A DNA stretch of 64,000 nucleotides from Bradyrhizobium sp. CCGE-LA001 (GTDB taxonomy: Bacteria > Pseudomonadota > Alphaproteobacteria > Rhizobiales > Xanthobacteraceae): contig NZ_CP013949.1 in the NCBI RefSeq assembly GCF_000296215.2, forward strand, positions 6,255,501 to 6,319,500. The letters are read 5' to 3'. Positions 27,798-37,402 of this stretch are shown here, piece after piece. The first letter of the stretch is position 1. Each line of letters begins with the position of its first letter. Position numbers and translations under genes: made by a program. The notes beneath the pieces are model-generated. The model had not been told where the DNA came from. It saw only the letters and a list, made by a program, of their open reading frames with translations, and did not search any database.

Positions 27798-29369
27798 TTA
27801 ATTGGCCGCTGGCTTCATCATCACTTCGACCTCTGCGCGAAAGGCTTGGCGCGATGCATCACGCGAGTAGAACATGTGGCCGCCCGGATAGACTGCGAGC
27901 TTGACGCGCGGCGCCGCAGTAAAGGCGGGCAACTGATCAAGCACGATCTGCGAGCCGAAGTAGGGCGTCACGAGGTCGAACAGGCCGTGCCCGACCAGCA
28001 GTGTCATCTTCGCGTCCGTTGCTAGGATCTGGCGCAGCTCCGAAACCGACTCGGGATATTGACCGCGGCCGAAGTCCCAGGCCTGCCGGACCGCACTGTT
28101 CATCAGCTTATAGGAGCCGTCCGGCCGCCAGTTCAGCTTGCGCGTAAGGAGATCGACGACGGCACTGGTCAGCGGCGCGAGAAGCGTCTCGCCCGAGGGA
28201 TCGTCGTATGCGGGATAGCTGGACTCGGGGTAGGCATCGAAGCCACGCACCGAGGCGTCGTATCGGCCGGTCACCTGGCCGTTGTTGCGGTCGAACTCGC
28301 GACTGAAATCGGTGATACCGAAGCGGCCCGCGACCCTGCGGCTCACCGCCTGGTCGATGCCTGTTAGCGTGGCGACCTTCTCAGCCAACCGCGCCGTCGC
28401 TTTCTTGTCTGCCCTGCCTTTGACGAGGTCGGTCAGGAACTCGCCGCGCGCGTAAGCTTCGACGTCGGCGAGGTCGACCCGCTTCACCGGCCCCTTGGCT
28501 TCGCGTGCGGTCGCTACATAGCTCGGCAGCGTTATGACATATTGAAGAAGGCTCGTGCCGTCGAACTCGCGGTAGTCAAACAATGGTGAGATCATGATCA
28601 GGCCGTTGACACCGACGCCCTGCTGCACCTGCAACTGGCGCACCACCTTTGGCCCGCGGATACCACCATAGCTTTCGCCCGCTACATACTTTGGCGACAA
28701 TAGTCGGTCGTGCTTCTCGAGCCAGCGGCGGATTACGACGGCAAGCGCATTGACATCGCCGTCCACGGAAAAGAACTGCTTGCGGACATCCTCGCCGGTC
28801 GCGACGAAGCGGCTATAGCCGGTCCCGACCGGATCGATAAAGACGAGGTCGGTGAAATCGAGCCAGGTCTCCGCATTCGGCTTCACCTCCGGTGAGATCG
28901 ATGGTGTGACCTCGTCAGCATTGATCGGCAGTCGCCAAGGACCAGCATTGCCGAGCTGTAACCAGGCCGACGATGAACCGGGCCCGCCGTTGAAGAAGAA
29001 CGTCACCGGGCGCGTGGTGCGATCGCTCCCGTCGAGCTGATAGGAGGTGTATGCGACGTCAACCTGTGCCTCGCCCTTGTCGTCGAACAGGCGGATCGAG
29101 CCTGCGGTCGCAGTGAATGCCAGCGTCCGACCTGGCAGCTCGAGCTTTTGCCTCGTGGTGGAGTCCGGCGGAAGTCGATGCTGTTCGGCGGCTGAGGGCG
29201 TGCTAAGTGTTTGGCCTGCGCGCGCGCGGTCACCGTCCTTCTGGTCGGCCAGCGTCGTGGCGTCGGGGCGTGGCGGCGGATTGTTGGCCCAAGCGCTCCC
29301 CATCATGCCACAGGCAAACAGGGCCAGCGCAAGTGAGGTGCGGCGCAGCGCGGTCCATTCAAATTGCAT
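27798..29369 (-). CDS. Secreted S10 family serine carboxypeptidase
   Basis: From ATG 29369 (GGGAGAG nearby upstream) this is a 523-residue exported peptidase with a signal peptide (LALALFACGMMGSAWA). The S10 fold is evident from FFFNGGPGSSSAWLQLG (oxyanion hole), GESYGG with the nucleophile Ser, the Asp in GHGLFDLVTPY and the His in PGGHMFY, completing the triad. It removes C-terminal residues from peptides in the periplasm or outside the cell. Bacterial members are uncommon compared with plants and fungi but are known in proteobacteria. It stands between IS relics and appears intact, so it could have been brought in or spared by them. Confidence 0.9.
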   Translation of the reverse strand: MQFEWTALRRTSLALALFACGMMGSAWANNPPPRPDATTLADQKDGDRARAGQTLSTPSAAEQHRLPPDSTTRQKLELPGRTLAFTATAGSIRLFDDKGEAQVDVAYTSYQLDGSDRTTRPVTFFFNGGPGSSSAWLQLGNAGPWRLPINADEVTPSISPEVKPNAETWLDFTDLVFIDPVGTGYSRFVATGEDVRKQFFSVDGDVNALAVVIRRWLEKHDRLLSPKYVAGESYGGIRGPKVVRQLQVQQGVGVNGLIMISPLFDYREFDGTSLLQYVITLPSYVATAREAKGPVKRVDLADVEAYARGEFLTDLVKGRADKKATARLAEKVATLTGIDQAVSRRVAGRFGITDFSREFDRNNGQVTGRYDASVRGFDAYPESSYPAYDDPSGETLLAPLTSAVVDLLTRKLNWRPDGSYKLMNSAVRQAWDFGRGQYPESVSELRQILATDAKMTLLVGHGLFDLVTPYFGSQIVLDQLPAFTAAPRVKLAVYPGGHMFYSRDASRQAFRAEVEVMMKPAAN

Positions 29370-30329
29370 TGAGTCTCTCCCATCCCGGCCGAGCTTTCGG
29401 CCGCTCAAACGTGGACCGCACGGGGCGTGTCTCCCAAAAGGTCCAACGCACTTAGCGGACAATCGAGGAGCACCAAACCTACCAAGTCGGGTAGTATTCA
29501 CCTCACGGCCCAGTCGGTAACAGCGCCGGTCAGGAGATGATGCTTGCAGAAGCCACAAGCAATTGGATGACTGGGGAGCGGCAGGCGCGCGTCATTTCGA
29601 AACAAGCCGAATCTCGCGCAGACGTGTTTCAGGCATGAACTCATAGCCTCGCTGGCGCGGCCTCTGGCGCAGACCTGGAGAGCTTCACCGGAAGCAGCAC
29701 GGCAAGGGGCCTGGCGAACAAACCCAACTACGCGTGCTCATGACCGAGATGCATGTGAGACCCTTGCGCTGCATACGACACAGAAGGCGCGATTCGGACG
29801 GGCTACACAGTGGTGGGCGTGCCTTCTAGCGCAGCTTGATGGGGGCGTCCAGGAAGCAGATTGGGAACCTGCCGATCCGCCGCATGACCTCGACGTGAGT
29901 TGCGCGAGGAGTTCGGTTGCCTTTACCGTGCCGCTGACGGGCACCTATTCCTGTGTCCTAAACGATTGACGTTCAACGCCTGATCGAACGGATCGTACGG
30001 GATCCGAAAACGCTCATTGTCAAAAGCGTGATGCGACCAGCACAAGATAGAGGAGGTGCACGGCAAGAATGCCAGCCTTAGGCAACTCGGCCTGGAATCA
30101 TTGATCCGGGTCTATATCGTTCCGCGTCCACATCAATATAAAGGATGATCTGGCGAAACTCTAAATGATTGGAGACGAACGCGCGCCCTGAAGGAGCGCT
30201 GTGGCAGGCGGACTGCTTTGCGGCGGTCACCGGCAGTTCGCGTAGGACCGGGTTGCTGACACCACCGTGGTTCTAGGGATCACCGGCCCACGAGGTGATG
30301 AATTTTGGCGGGAACGCGGAGAAAGCCCC
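29370..30329. other. Decayed region between the carboxypeptidase and the IS256 relic
   Basis: No supportable gene. Stop-rich, rearranged text on both strands suggests further IS debris that I cannot assign. Confidence 0.4.
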
Positions 30330-30560
30330 TGATGCCGACCTGCTAGGCGAGATGATCGGCTTCGCCGCCCATTGATGGACATGGAGGCGGCCGGCTGACC
30401 GGTGCGGCTTACGGCGAGAAGAACGCCGAGCGCCTTGCCCAGCGCAATGGTTGCTGTGACCGCAACTCGAGATGCGCGCCGTTGCGATCGAACTGCGCGT
30501 CCCCCAAGCTGTGCAAGGGACGCTACTTCCCGGGTTTCTCCCATCCCGGACGTTTGCCGG
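30330..30560 (+). pseudogene. IS256-family (Mutator-type) transposase remnant
   Basis: Across three frames the text reads LLGEMIGFAAH, AAYGEKNAERLAQRNG, LEMRAVAIELRVP and YFPGF, matching the N-terminal part of IS256-type transposases (GAAYGEKS..RLAQRNGYRDR..ETRAGTVELRIPKLRKGSYFPGFLEPRR). Several frameshifts and loss of the DDE domain make it inactive. Confidence 0.65.
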
Positions 30561-32137
30561 AGCCCCGGGACCTCAAACCGCGCCTTCTCGGGCCCCTTGC
30601 CGTGGGCCGGCAAGCAGGCGCGGATGCAATCGCCGCAAGATCATTGCGGACATCACTTACATGCGAATCGAGCAGCTACTTGATCTCGCATCGAACGGGG
30701 GGCTTATTCAAGAGTGCAATATACTCAAGGTCGTGCTTGTGCTAAGATTCAATTTCGGCAATTATCGACGGCAGCGTATCTAACTCTTAAGAGGGAATTC
30801 GCTCTCGGTGGCGGGCCTAATACATGGCGAAACGTCACCCCGGACAAATGTCCTGGGCCTCGGAGTACGCAACACATTCAAGCGTCGATCAACCACCAGT
30901 TTCGGTAGGTGCCTCGCAAGCTGCTTCTGAGATACAACTCAGCCCACCCCCGCGATCGCACCGTCTCGGGAGTGGGCTGGTCAGTCTTGCTATCAGGGCG
31001 GTAAGGCCGACCACCGAAATTGGCGGCGCGTGACAGCCAGCGCTTCAAGTCGTCCCTAAGCGCTCGTCGCGTCGCCGCCAATTTCAATCGCCGTGGGCCG
31101 CCTTAAGCCGCCCGCAGAACTAGCGACGTTGTTTCTGGGTGCAAGTTCACTCACAGAGAAGAAACTCAGCGGATCTAATGAATGACGCAGCCGCTTTGAT
31201 CGCTCCGCCATCTGTCAACGTGCCAATGTCTTCCGAGACCGCATGAAAGTTCGTCGACAATGTCGAAAACACATGACGTGCTTTGACTGTTATGGACATG
31301 TACTGGTCCTGCTTAACGACTGTTGCGACTTACCAATTCGGTAGGTGGTCATCGCCCCGGCCGGCGAATCTGCCCGAGACATCAAGAAACAATCAACCTG
31401 TATAACGAGCTTGTCGCCTATGGGTGGATTGATATGTGATGTCCTCCTTTATCGCAGCTGAGCTCCTTCGCCATATGAATTCCCGAGACGGAGCTGCGCA
31501 CCTCATTCATCAGTTGCGCCTCCGGCCGGACGTAGCGTGGAAGCACAGTTGGGGAATACCAAGGGCGAATGCTGTTTCGCAGCTTCTCGGGTCGTAGCCA
31601 TCCATGTGCTGCGGCGAAGGCAGGCTGTGGCGGCGGCCCGACTGCTCTCGATTCTGAAACATGCATGGGTAGCCTTTAAGCAACGCACTGGTACCTCTCT
31701 CGCGCCGTTCAGCGTTCGTGATAGAGCTGGCAGCTGCCGGCAGCCGACAGCACGCACGCCCCTTGGAGATTGCCTCGCCGATCGCACGTTCTTGGAGGAA
31801 CCAACGGCTCCGACAGAATACGTTTCACAAGCAGCTTATAGGCAACCATTCACATTATCCGGTTCACCGTTGCTGAACGTGGCGCACGTAACCGAATAAT
31901 GACGGATGATTCATGTGCTCACTCGATGGCCACGTCCGCTGGGATATCGATGCCCTATCGAGTTGGGTCTCCCTGAAGCGAGGGTACGAGGTAGCCATGT
32001 CTCCTGAGGCACTCCGGAGCCAGCTGGGTTTAGGTAAGGTCAACTACCAACCCTCGTGATTGATCTAAGCGACACAGCATGTCACCTATCGAGCGATAGC
32101 CTGTCGAACAGCTCGATCAGTCATCCCAAGGAACGGC
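30561..32137. other. 1.6-kb gap before the PEP mutase gene
   Basis: No supportable gene. A 121-codon frame at 31537-31899 has no recognised product. The sequence ATCAAGAAACAATCAACC at about 31380 resembles only the right half of a nod box. The last 200 bases should hold the promoter of the phosphonate cluster. Confidence 0.4.
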
Positions 32138-33097
32138 ATGCAAGATCACCTCCCAGATGTCCCCGGCGACGTCTCTCATCAACCCACCCGTTCCTCTTTT
32201 GCTGAGATCCTGCGTGCTGAGCTCTACGACAGCACAAAGCTATCGTTCTTCATGGAAGCGCATGATGGTCTCTCTGCCGCGATCGCTAAAGGCGCACGCT
32301 TCAAAGGCCTCTGGGCGTCGGGCCTTTCCATTGCTTGCTCTCTGGGTTACCGCGATGCCAACGAAGCGTCATGGAGCCAACTCGTCGCCGTGGTTGAGCG
32401 CATTGTTGACTCCAGTGAATTGCCGGTGCTCGTTGACGGAGATAGCGGCTTCGGCAATTTTAACAATGCGCGCCTCGTGGCGCGTAAGCTCTGTCAGCGC
32501 GGTGCTGCCGGAGTCGCAATCCAGGACAGCTGCTTTCCGAAGATGAACTCGTTTGTTGGGGATCGGCATCCCCTCGCCGATACCGACGAGTTCTCTGGCC
32601 GGCTTCGAGCAGTGAAGGATAGAGTCGCGGACGCCTTTGTGCTCGTGGCAAGGACTGAGGCGTTCATCGCCGGGCATGGGACGGACGAAGCACTTTCGCG
32701 CGCTCACGCCTATGCCGAGGCGGGAGCCGATGCGATCATTATTCATTCACGAAGGAGCACGGCGGACGAAATCCTTTCGTTCACCCGCGCATGGCAGAAC
32801 AGACTCCCGGTGGTGATCATTCCGACGAAATACTACCGAACACCGATCTCCGTATTCCACGAAGCTCGCGTCTCGGCTGTGATTTGGGCCAACCAGTCCA
32901 TGCGAGCGGCAACAGCGTCAATGCGTGAAGTCTGCCATCGTATCATGGCTGAGCAAAGCACCGCGGGCATTGAGCCGGGTATCGCCACGCTCGAGGAAGT
33001 CTTCGAACTGTTCAAATATGACGAACTTGCCCGCGCGGAAGCGGAATACTGCGGTCCGACGCTGAAGCCCGCAGAGCGTATCGTCGGAACAGGATGA
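32138..33097 (+). CDS. PEP phosphonomutase (isocitrate lyase superfamily)
   Basis: PEP mutase converts phosphoenolpyruvate to phosphonopyruvate, the first step of nearly all phosphonate synthesis. The 319-residue protein aligns well along its length with known mutases: FFMEAHDGLSA, LVDGDSGFGNFNNAR with both metal-binding Asp, VARTEAFIAG with the conserved Arg, IIHSRR and IPTKYYRTP. The diagnostic EDKxxPKxNS loop is QDSCFPKMNS (about residues 128-137): the later Lys, Asn and Ser are kept, but Glu and the first Lys are replaced by Gln and Ser. AAGGA sits a few bases before the ATG. It heads a group of genes for phosphono-headgroup transfer. Confidence 0.87.
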   Translation: MQDHLPDVPGDVSHQPTRSSFAEILRAELYDSTKLSFFMEAHDGLSAAIAKGARFKGLWASGLSIACSLGYRDANEASWSQLVAVVERIVDSSELPVLVDGDSGFGNFNNARLVARKLCQRGAAGVAIQDSCFPKMNSFVGDRHPLADTDEFSGRLRAVKDRVADAFVLVARTEAFIAGHGTDEALSRAHAYAEAGADAIIIHSRRSTADEILSFTRAWQNRLPVVIIPTKYYRTPISVFHEARVSAVIWANQSMRAATASMREVCHRIMAEQSTAGIEPGIATLEEVFELFKYDELARAEAEYCGPTLKPAERIVGTG

Positions 33098-33305
33098 TGT
33101 TTCTATTTCATCACGTCCTTGAATTTGATTGCGAGTTGGCAAGTCGGATCTGCCGCTTCTTGGAAGGTTGGGGGATTGATGGTCGCCTAGTCGCATGCTT
33201 GGGCTTCTTCCTTTCAACGGGTCTTGACGCGTCAGCAAGCGTGCCCTGCGGCGAAAACGCTCGTCGATGTTTCACCTTGAGCGGCGCACGGGAGAAAGGA
33301 ACCAA

Positions 33306-34106
33306 ATGGTGACCGTTGCCCCCAAGAACGCCGTTATTCTCGCCGCTGGCTGCGGCTCTCGCCTGCGTCCTCTAACGGAGCTTCGACCGAAACCGCTGGT
33401 CGAGGTCAACGGCATTTCGATCCTTCACAACGCTCTCTGCAATCTGGAGGCCGTCGGCGTAAACGAGGTAGCGATCGTCGTGGGTTACCGCAAGGACGCC
33501 ATTCAATATGCGTGCGGCAGCCGATTCGGTGAAATCAAAATCAGATATGTCGAGTCAACTGTATTTGAGGGAACCGGAAGTGCCTATTCGTTGTGGCTGG
33601 CGCGTGAGGCTCTTCTCTGCGGAGATTGCTTCCTTCTCGAGGGCGACGTCTTCTTCGAAGAGGACGCGCTGCGCTACTTGGTAGGCTGCGGCGGGGCTGA
33701 TGTGGCTGCGGTCGTTCCCTTCGATGATTCAATGCAGGGGTCGGCCGTTCTGCTGTCGGACAGCGGATTCATCACAGGCTTTCGATTGCATCAAAGCGCG
33801 TCAAATCTGGTTGAGCATGGTCCAACGCTTTTCAAGGCAATGAACTTGCTACGTCTTTCGGCACCGACCCTTAAGAATTCGATCGTTCCCGCGCTGGACG
33901 ATATTATCGTCGCCGGAGCCAGGCAGACCTACACCGAAGAATTCTTTGGGTATCTGATAGAAAAACGAGATCTGCGGCTCTCAGCGGCGCGCTGCGATGG
34001 CCTCAGCTGGTACGAGATTGACAATGCTGAAGATCTGCAAATTGCCGAACGAATTTTCAGGGGCCGAACGAACGCCCGTATGTCGAACCTGATAAAACGC
34101 AGGTGA
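33306..34106 (+). CDS. Sugar-nucleotidyltransferase-like cytidylyltransferase
   Basis: The 266-residue protein has the nucleotidyltransferase signature AAGCGSRLRPLT with downstream RPKPLVEVNG at its N-terminus and a DVFF acidic metal site near residue 110. Among this superfamily the length and the neighbours suggest a CTP:phosphocholine or CTP:2-aminoethylphosphonate cytidylyltransferase, which makes the CMP-activated headgroup. The ATG at 33306 follows GAAAGGA; an ATG at 33267 would add 13 residues. It is 7 bases upstream of the CDP-alcohol phosphatidyltransferase gene, so the two are co-transcribed. Substrate is inferred. Confidence 0.82.
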   Translation: MVTVAPKNAVILAAGCGSRLRPLTELRPKPLVEVNGISILHNALCNLEAVGVNEVAIVVGYRKDAIQYACGSRFGEIKIRYVESTVFEGTGSAYSLWLAREALLCGDCFLLEGDVFFEEDALRYLVGCGGADVAAVVPFDDSMQGSAVLLSDSGFITGFRLHQSASNLVEHGPTLFKAMNLLRLSAPTLKNSIVPALDDIIVAGARQTYTEEFFGYLIEKRDLRLSAARCDGLSWYEIDNAEDLQIAERIFRGRTNARMSNLIKRR

Positions 34107-34113
34107 GAGTCCA

Positions 34114-34719
34114 ATGCTAAAATACCTGTGGGATCCAGCGAACGCTATAACTATCGCGGGTCTACTCTTTTCCTCCACCGGCCTGTTTCTTGCGCTCTCG
34201 GAGCGCCTTGAGCTATCGGTGGCCGTGACGCTTTGGGCTGTTCTAGCCGATCACCTCGATGGTGTCGTGGCGGCACGCACGAAAGGTCGCGATCCAAATG
34301 TTGCAAAGATGGGAGCGAGCCTCGACGGGTTTGCAGATATCGTCTATGGATCCATTCTGCCTGGCGTAATTGTGATACAGGTCAGCCAAGCATCTCTTCT
34401 CGCCCTTGCGACCGCAACCACCCTACTGCTGGCTGGCGCACTAAGGCTTAGCTACTTCGCAAACTTCGGCATGTCGCGTGATGGACGATTCTTTGGCCTT
34501 CCCTTGTCATATGACATGCCGCTCCTGGCGCTCCTATTTCTCCTCAAGCCGGTTATTCCTGCTGAAACATTTTCCGACGCTGTGAACGTCGTCCTCTTGC
34601 TGCTCGCTATGGCGCATGTCGCGCCTGTTCGTGTGCCACCACACTGCGCAACAACGTATACGGCAATATGCATCTTCGCCGCCGCATCATCGCTGGCTCT
34701 AGTCAGCCGTTCCATTTGA
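34114..34719 (+). CDS. CDP-alcohol phosphatidyltransferase
   Basis: This 201-residue membrane enzyme has about six hydrophobic segments and the family motif: D46, D49-G50, A54-R55, then G67, D71 and D75 (GASLDGFAD). The gap between the Arg and Gly is slightly longer than the canonical pattern. Such enzymes displace CMP from a CDP-alcohol, or move a CMP-activated headgroup onto diacylglycerol. Next to PEP mutase and a nucleotidyltransferase the likely product is a phosphonolipid. It is tightly coupled to the gene before it. Confidence 0.86.
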   Translation: MLKYLWDPANAITIAGLLFSSTGLFLALSERLELSVAVTLWAVLADHLDGVVAARTKGRDPNVAKMGASLDGFADIVYGSILPGVIVIQVSQASLLALATATTLLLAGALRLSYFANFGMSRDGRFFGLPLSYDMPLLALLFLLKPVIPAETFSDAVNVVLLLLAMAHVAPVRVPPHCATTYTAICIFAAASSLALVSRSI

Positions 34720-34921
34720 CTGGGGATGGACTCATGACCCAGCGTAGATGCCATCGTGTTGCTGTGTTCAGTACCATGCAGGTCATATGGTCACGGGGAC
34801 CCTACCAACGCAGTCTATGCCAAGACCAATGTCGGGTCACTCCCCCCACGAATCCACGCTGCTCGATACTTGATCAGCCAAATACCGCTATCCTTTTAGA
34901 ATTTGCCTTGCCCGCGCATTC

Positions 34922-36031
34922 ATGAACAGCACAACACAAGCCGGCGTAGGCTTTGAGCCTGACGAAGCCTCTGACCTCGTCAACCGTTTCCCTGGGGGTT
35001 ATTGGAAGTATGACATCACCGACTTCGTCCTTCTGGTGAATCCATATTTTCCTCCGCAAACGTTCCTTGACGAACTTAAGGAGGCTCTGCCGCGGCTTAT
35101 TACCTGTTATCCCTCCCCTAATACGCAGATGGTCCAACTTCTTGCGGATGCCCTGAACACTCCGGCAAATAACCTGGTCATTTGCAATGGCGTGGCTGAA
35201 CTGATTCCCATCCTACTCGGGCGACTTGGTATGAGCATTGCTGTCCCGGTCCCCACCTTCAATCCCTATGAAACCAGCGCCCTACCCGGGCGCTTATCTC
35301 GCTTTTTCCTGCCGCCGCCAGATTTCGAACTTGATGTGCACGCTTATGCAACATTTGCGCGCACAAGCGGCGTCGACGCCGCCATCGTGATATCGCCGAA
35401 TAATCCTACTTCGCGGATGGTACCTCATCCGGATCTGCTATATCTCGCCTCCGCACTTCGAGCTCAACAGCAACTCCTATTGATTGACGAGTCGTTCATT
35501 GAATTTAGTGAGCTCGGACGAAGTGCGAGCCTGGAAAATCACTTGCTCGAATTTCCCAATGTGATCGTTCTTAAAAGTTTAGGGAAGATTTACGGGGCAT
35601 GCGGTTTGCGGCTTGGGTACGCGGCATCAGCGAATGAACAGCTGATAACGGACATTAGAGCCGCCGTCCCCACTTGGAATGTCAATACGTTCGGCGAGTT
35701 TTTTCTGAGCAAGCTCCCTCGTCTTGCGCACGCGGCAGAACAGAGTTGGATGAGAGTGGGCCGCGACAGAGACAAACTATACGCAGACCTGCGCAGCCTC
35801 GACGGAATGAGGGTGCTAAAGCCAGACGCAAATTTTGTGTTCTGCAAACTGCCGCCTCACTGGCCGGATGGAGACGTGATCGCGTCAACGCTTTTAAAAA
35901 GTAGTCGTATATTGATCAGGCACAATGGCGGCAAGACACTTCGAAATGGCAAACGGTTCTTGCGCATCGCATGCCGCACTGAAGCAGACAACAAGCTTTT
36001 GGTGGAAGCACTAAAAGGAGCCGTTGATTAG
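34922..36031 (+). CDS. PLP-dependent aminotransferase/decarboxylase (HisC/CobD-like)
   Basis: The 369-residue fold-type I enzyme shows SPNNPTSRMV, the PLP-ring Asp in LLIDESFIEF and the Schiff-base Lys in VLKSLGKIYGACGLRLGY (about residue 222), closest in style to histidinol-phosphate aminotransferase and CobD threonine-phosphate decarboxylase. Given its neighbours, it may transaminate phosphonopyruvate to phosphonoalanine, or decarboxylate phosphonoalanine to 2-aminoethylphosphonate; both are inference. It follows the phosphatidyltransferase gene by 200 bp. The start at 34922 lacks a clear ribosome site. Confidence 0.82.
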   Translation: MNSTTQAGVGFEPDEASDLVNRFPGGYWKYDITDFVLLVNPYFPPQTFLDELKEALPRLITCYPSPNTQMVQLLADALNTPANNLVICNGVAELIPILLGRLGMSIAVPVPTFNPYETSALPGRLSRFFLPPPDFELDVHAYATFARTSGVDAAIVISPNNPTSRMVPHPDLLYLASALRAQQQLLLIDESFIEFSELGRSASLENHLLEFPNVIVLKSLGKIYGACGLRLGYAASANEQLITDIRAAVPTWNVNTFGEFFLSKLPRLAHAAEQSWMRVGRDRDKLYADLRSLDGMRVLKPDANFVFCKLPPHWPDGDVIASTLLKSSRILIRHNGGKTLRNGKRFLRIACRTEADNKLLVEALKGAVD

Positions 36032-36279
36032 AGCAACTCGGTTGACCTTGCTCCATGTAGAGCGGCCCTCGTGACGCTCTCTGTTTTGATCTGAGGCCGG
36101 CAAACCGGACCCTTTTTAGCTGGCGTTATCCGCACCTGTTCCCGGCTGCGGAGGAGTGAGTTCAAGCACCCGGCCCTGAGCTCGCTAGATTTCGGCGGCA
36201 TGAATGGTCGTTTCGATGCTCGAAGCCCAGATTTGCCGTACCTTTCTTCGCGGCAAGGATCTACTCGCTCAGCGCTTCG

Positions 36280-36770
36280 AGCAGGCGCCCCAGATCGAGT
36301 CTCATCGGCTTTCAGGCCCTTCACAACCTCGAAGCCGTGAACCTGGAACCCTGCCGCAAGCTCCATAGATGAGTCGAGTCGCCATATCTGCCGTGAGCCA
36401 ACTTCGAACGTCGTAGACTAGCGGGTTATCCATCTGAGCTAAGCCGCGGACCGTAGACGCAGTGATTTCACCACTTGAGGATTTCAGGTTTTCCTTGTGT
36501 ATCCTGATGAGCTCGCGAATTCTCGCTGCTGTAGTCATGTTGGTCTGCGCCTTTGCCCGTCCGATCATGTTTTCAGAGAGGTCCAGGCCAAGCACGGAGC
36601 TTGCGCCTTGATCGCATCCAGCAGCGATACCAAGCCAAAGCCGCACCCTAGATCGAGAACACGCTAGCGGGAAACGGCCGGCAACATCGCACGCTCGGCC
36701 ATTCGGGCGCGCAGTCCAGACCGCGTATTGGTCTCGGAGGCTGGCTATAGGAGAGCTCGTCCTTATGGAG
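36280..36770 (-). pseudogene. Class I SAM-dependent methyltransferase remnant
   Basis: On the minus strand VLDLGCGFGLVSLLDAIKAQ (SAM motif I) runs in one frame near 36655-36600 and continues in another as SSVLGLDLSENMIGRAKAQT, so a frameshift splits the domain. A stop sits just before motif I. Text further downstream (VYDVRSWLTAD and others) is scrambled. It is a broken methyltransferase of unknown substrate. Confidence 0.6.
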
Positions 36771-36997
36771 CGAGACCAAGAGTTGGCAACGACCCGGACC
36801 CAACCGGCCTGCTCCCATCGACCAACTTAGATTACGTTCTTTGGCCGGTCCGCGAGAAAGCGATCCAGTTCGAGAACGGCGTCGACCGCTTCAATCTCAT
36901 GCGACCGATCCAGGCTACGCGGCTGCATATACGTTTTCGCCGAAGAAGACATGCCGATCACGCGCAAACATTGCCTATCCCGTCAAGACTGCGGGCA

Positions 36998-37402
36998 TCA
37001 CTCGTCGTGATTACTATGGGTTAAGCCCCCCACTTGACGTGTCCTCACTTCCGTCCGAGCGATCGCTCGATCGCTTGAACACGCTAACGTCGTTAGCGGC
37101 GTATGCTTTGCCTGGCCGCGCACACGAGCAGTTCTGGCGGTCACAAACTCGATATCGGCTTCGCATCCATCAAGTCGAACCAATTCGCATCGACGAAATG
37201 CCAACCCTGTTTTCGAGAGCAGCAAGAAGAAATGGCTGGATGGGAGCACGTCTGGCGCTTCTTCAATCAGAAGGCGCGCCCCCATTTCGGATGCCTCCAT
37301 GAGGACGCAAGTGCGCCACCATCTTCCATCTGCACCCAGTAGAGCTACCCGATGTTCATGTTCAAAGCGGACGCGCTTGTTTTCACATTTGCTTCGGAGC
37401 AT
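36998..37402 (-). CDS. PilZ-domain protein
   Basis: The 134-residue product shows an Arg-rich N-terminal patch (NKRVRFEHEHR) followed by a beta-strand region and EASEMGARLLI, equivalent to the RxxxR and (D/N)xSxxG motifs with which PilZ domains bind cyclic di-GMP; here the Asp/Asn is Glu, which may weaken binding. The strand HFFLLLSKTGLAFRRCELVR is characteristic of a PilZ subgroup abundant in bradyrhizobia. Likely a single-domain c-di-GMP receptor or degenerate relative. Confidence 0.72.
   Translation of the reverse strand: MLRSKCENKRVRFEHEHRVALLGADGRWWRTCVLMEASEMGARLLIEEAPDVLPSSHFFLLLSKTGLAFRRCELVRLDGCEADIEFVTARTARVRGQAKHTPLTTLACSSDRAIARTEVRTRQVGGLTHSNHDE

Noticed and set aside
31380..31400. 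ATCAAGAAACAATCAACC, resembling the right half of a nod box
   Set aside because: ATTTTACC is missing and the left half does not match; it is also 740 bp from the nearest gene.
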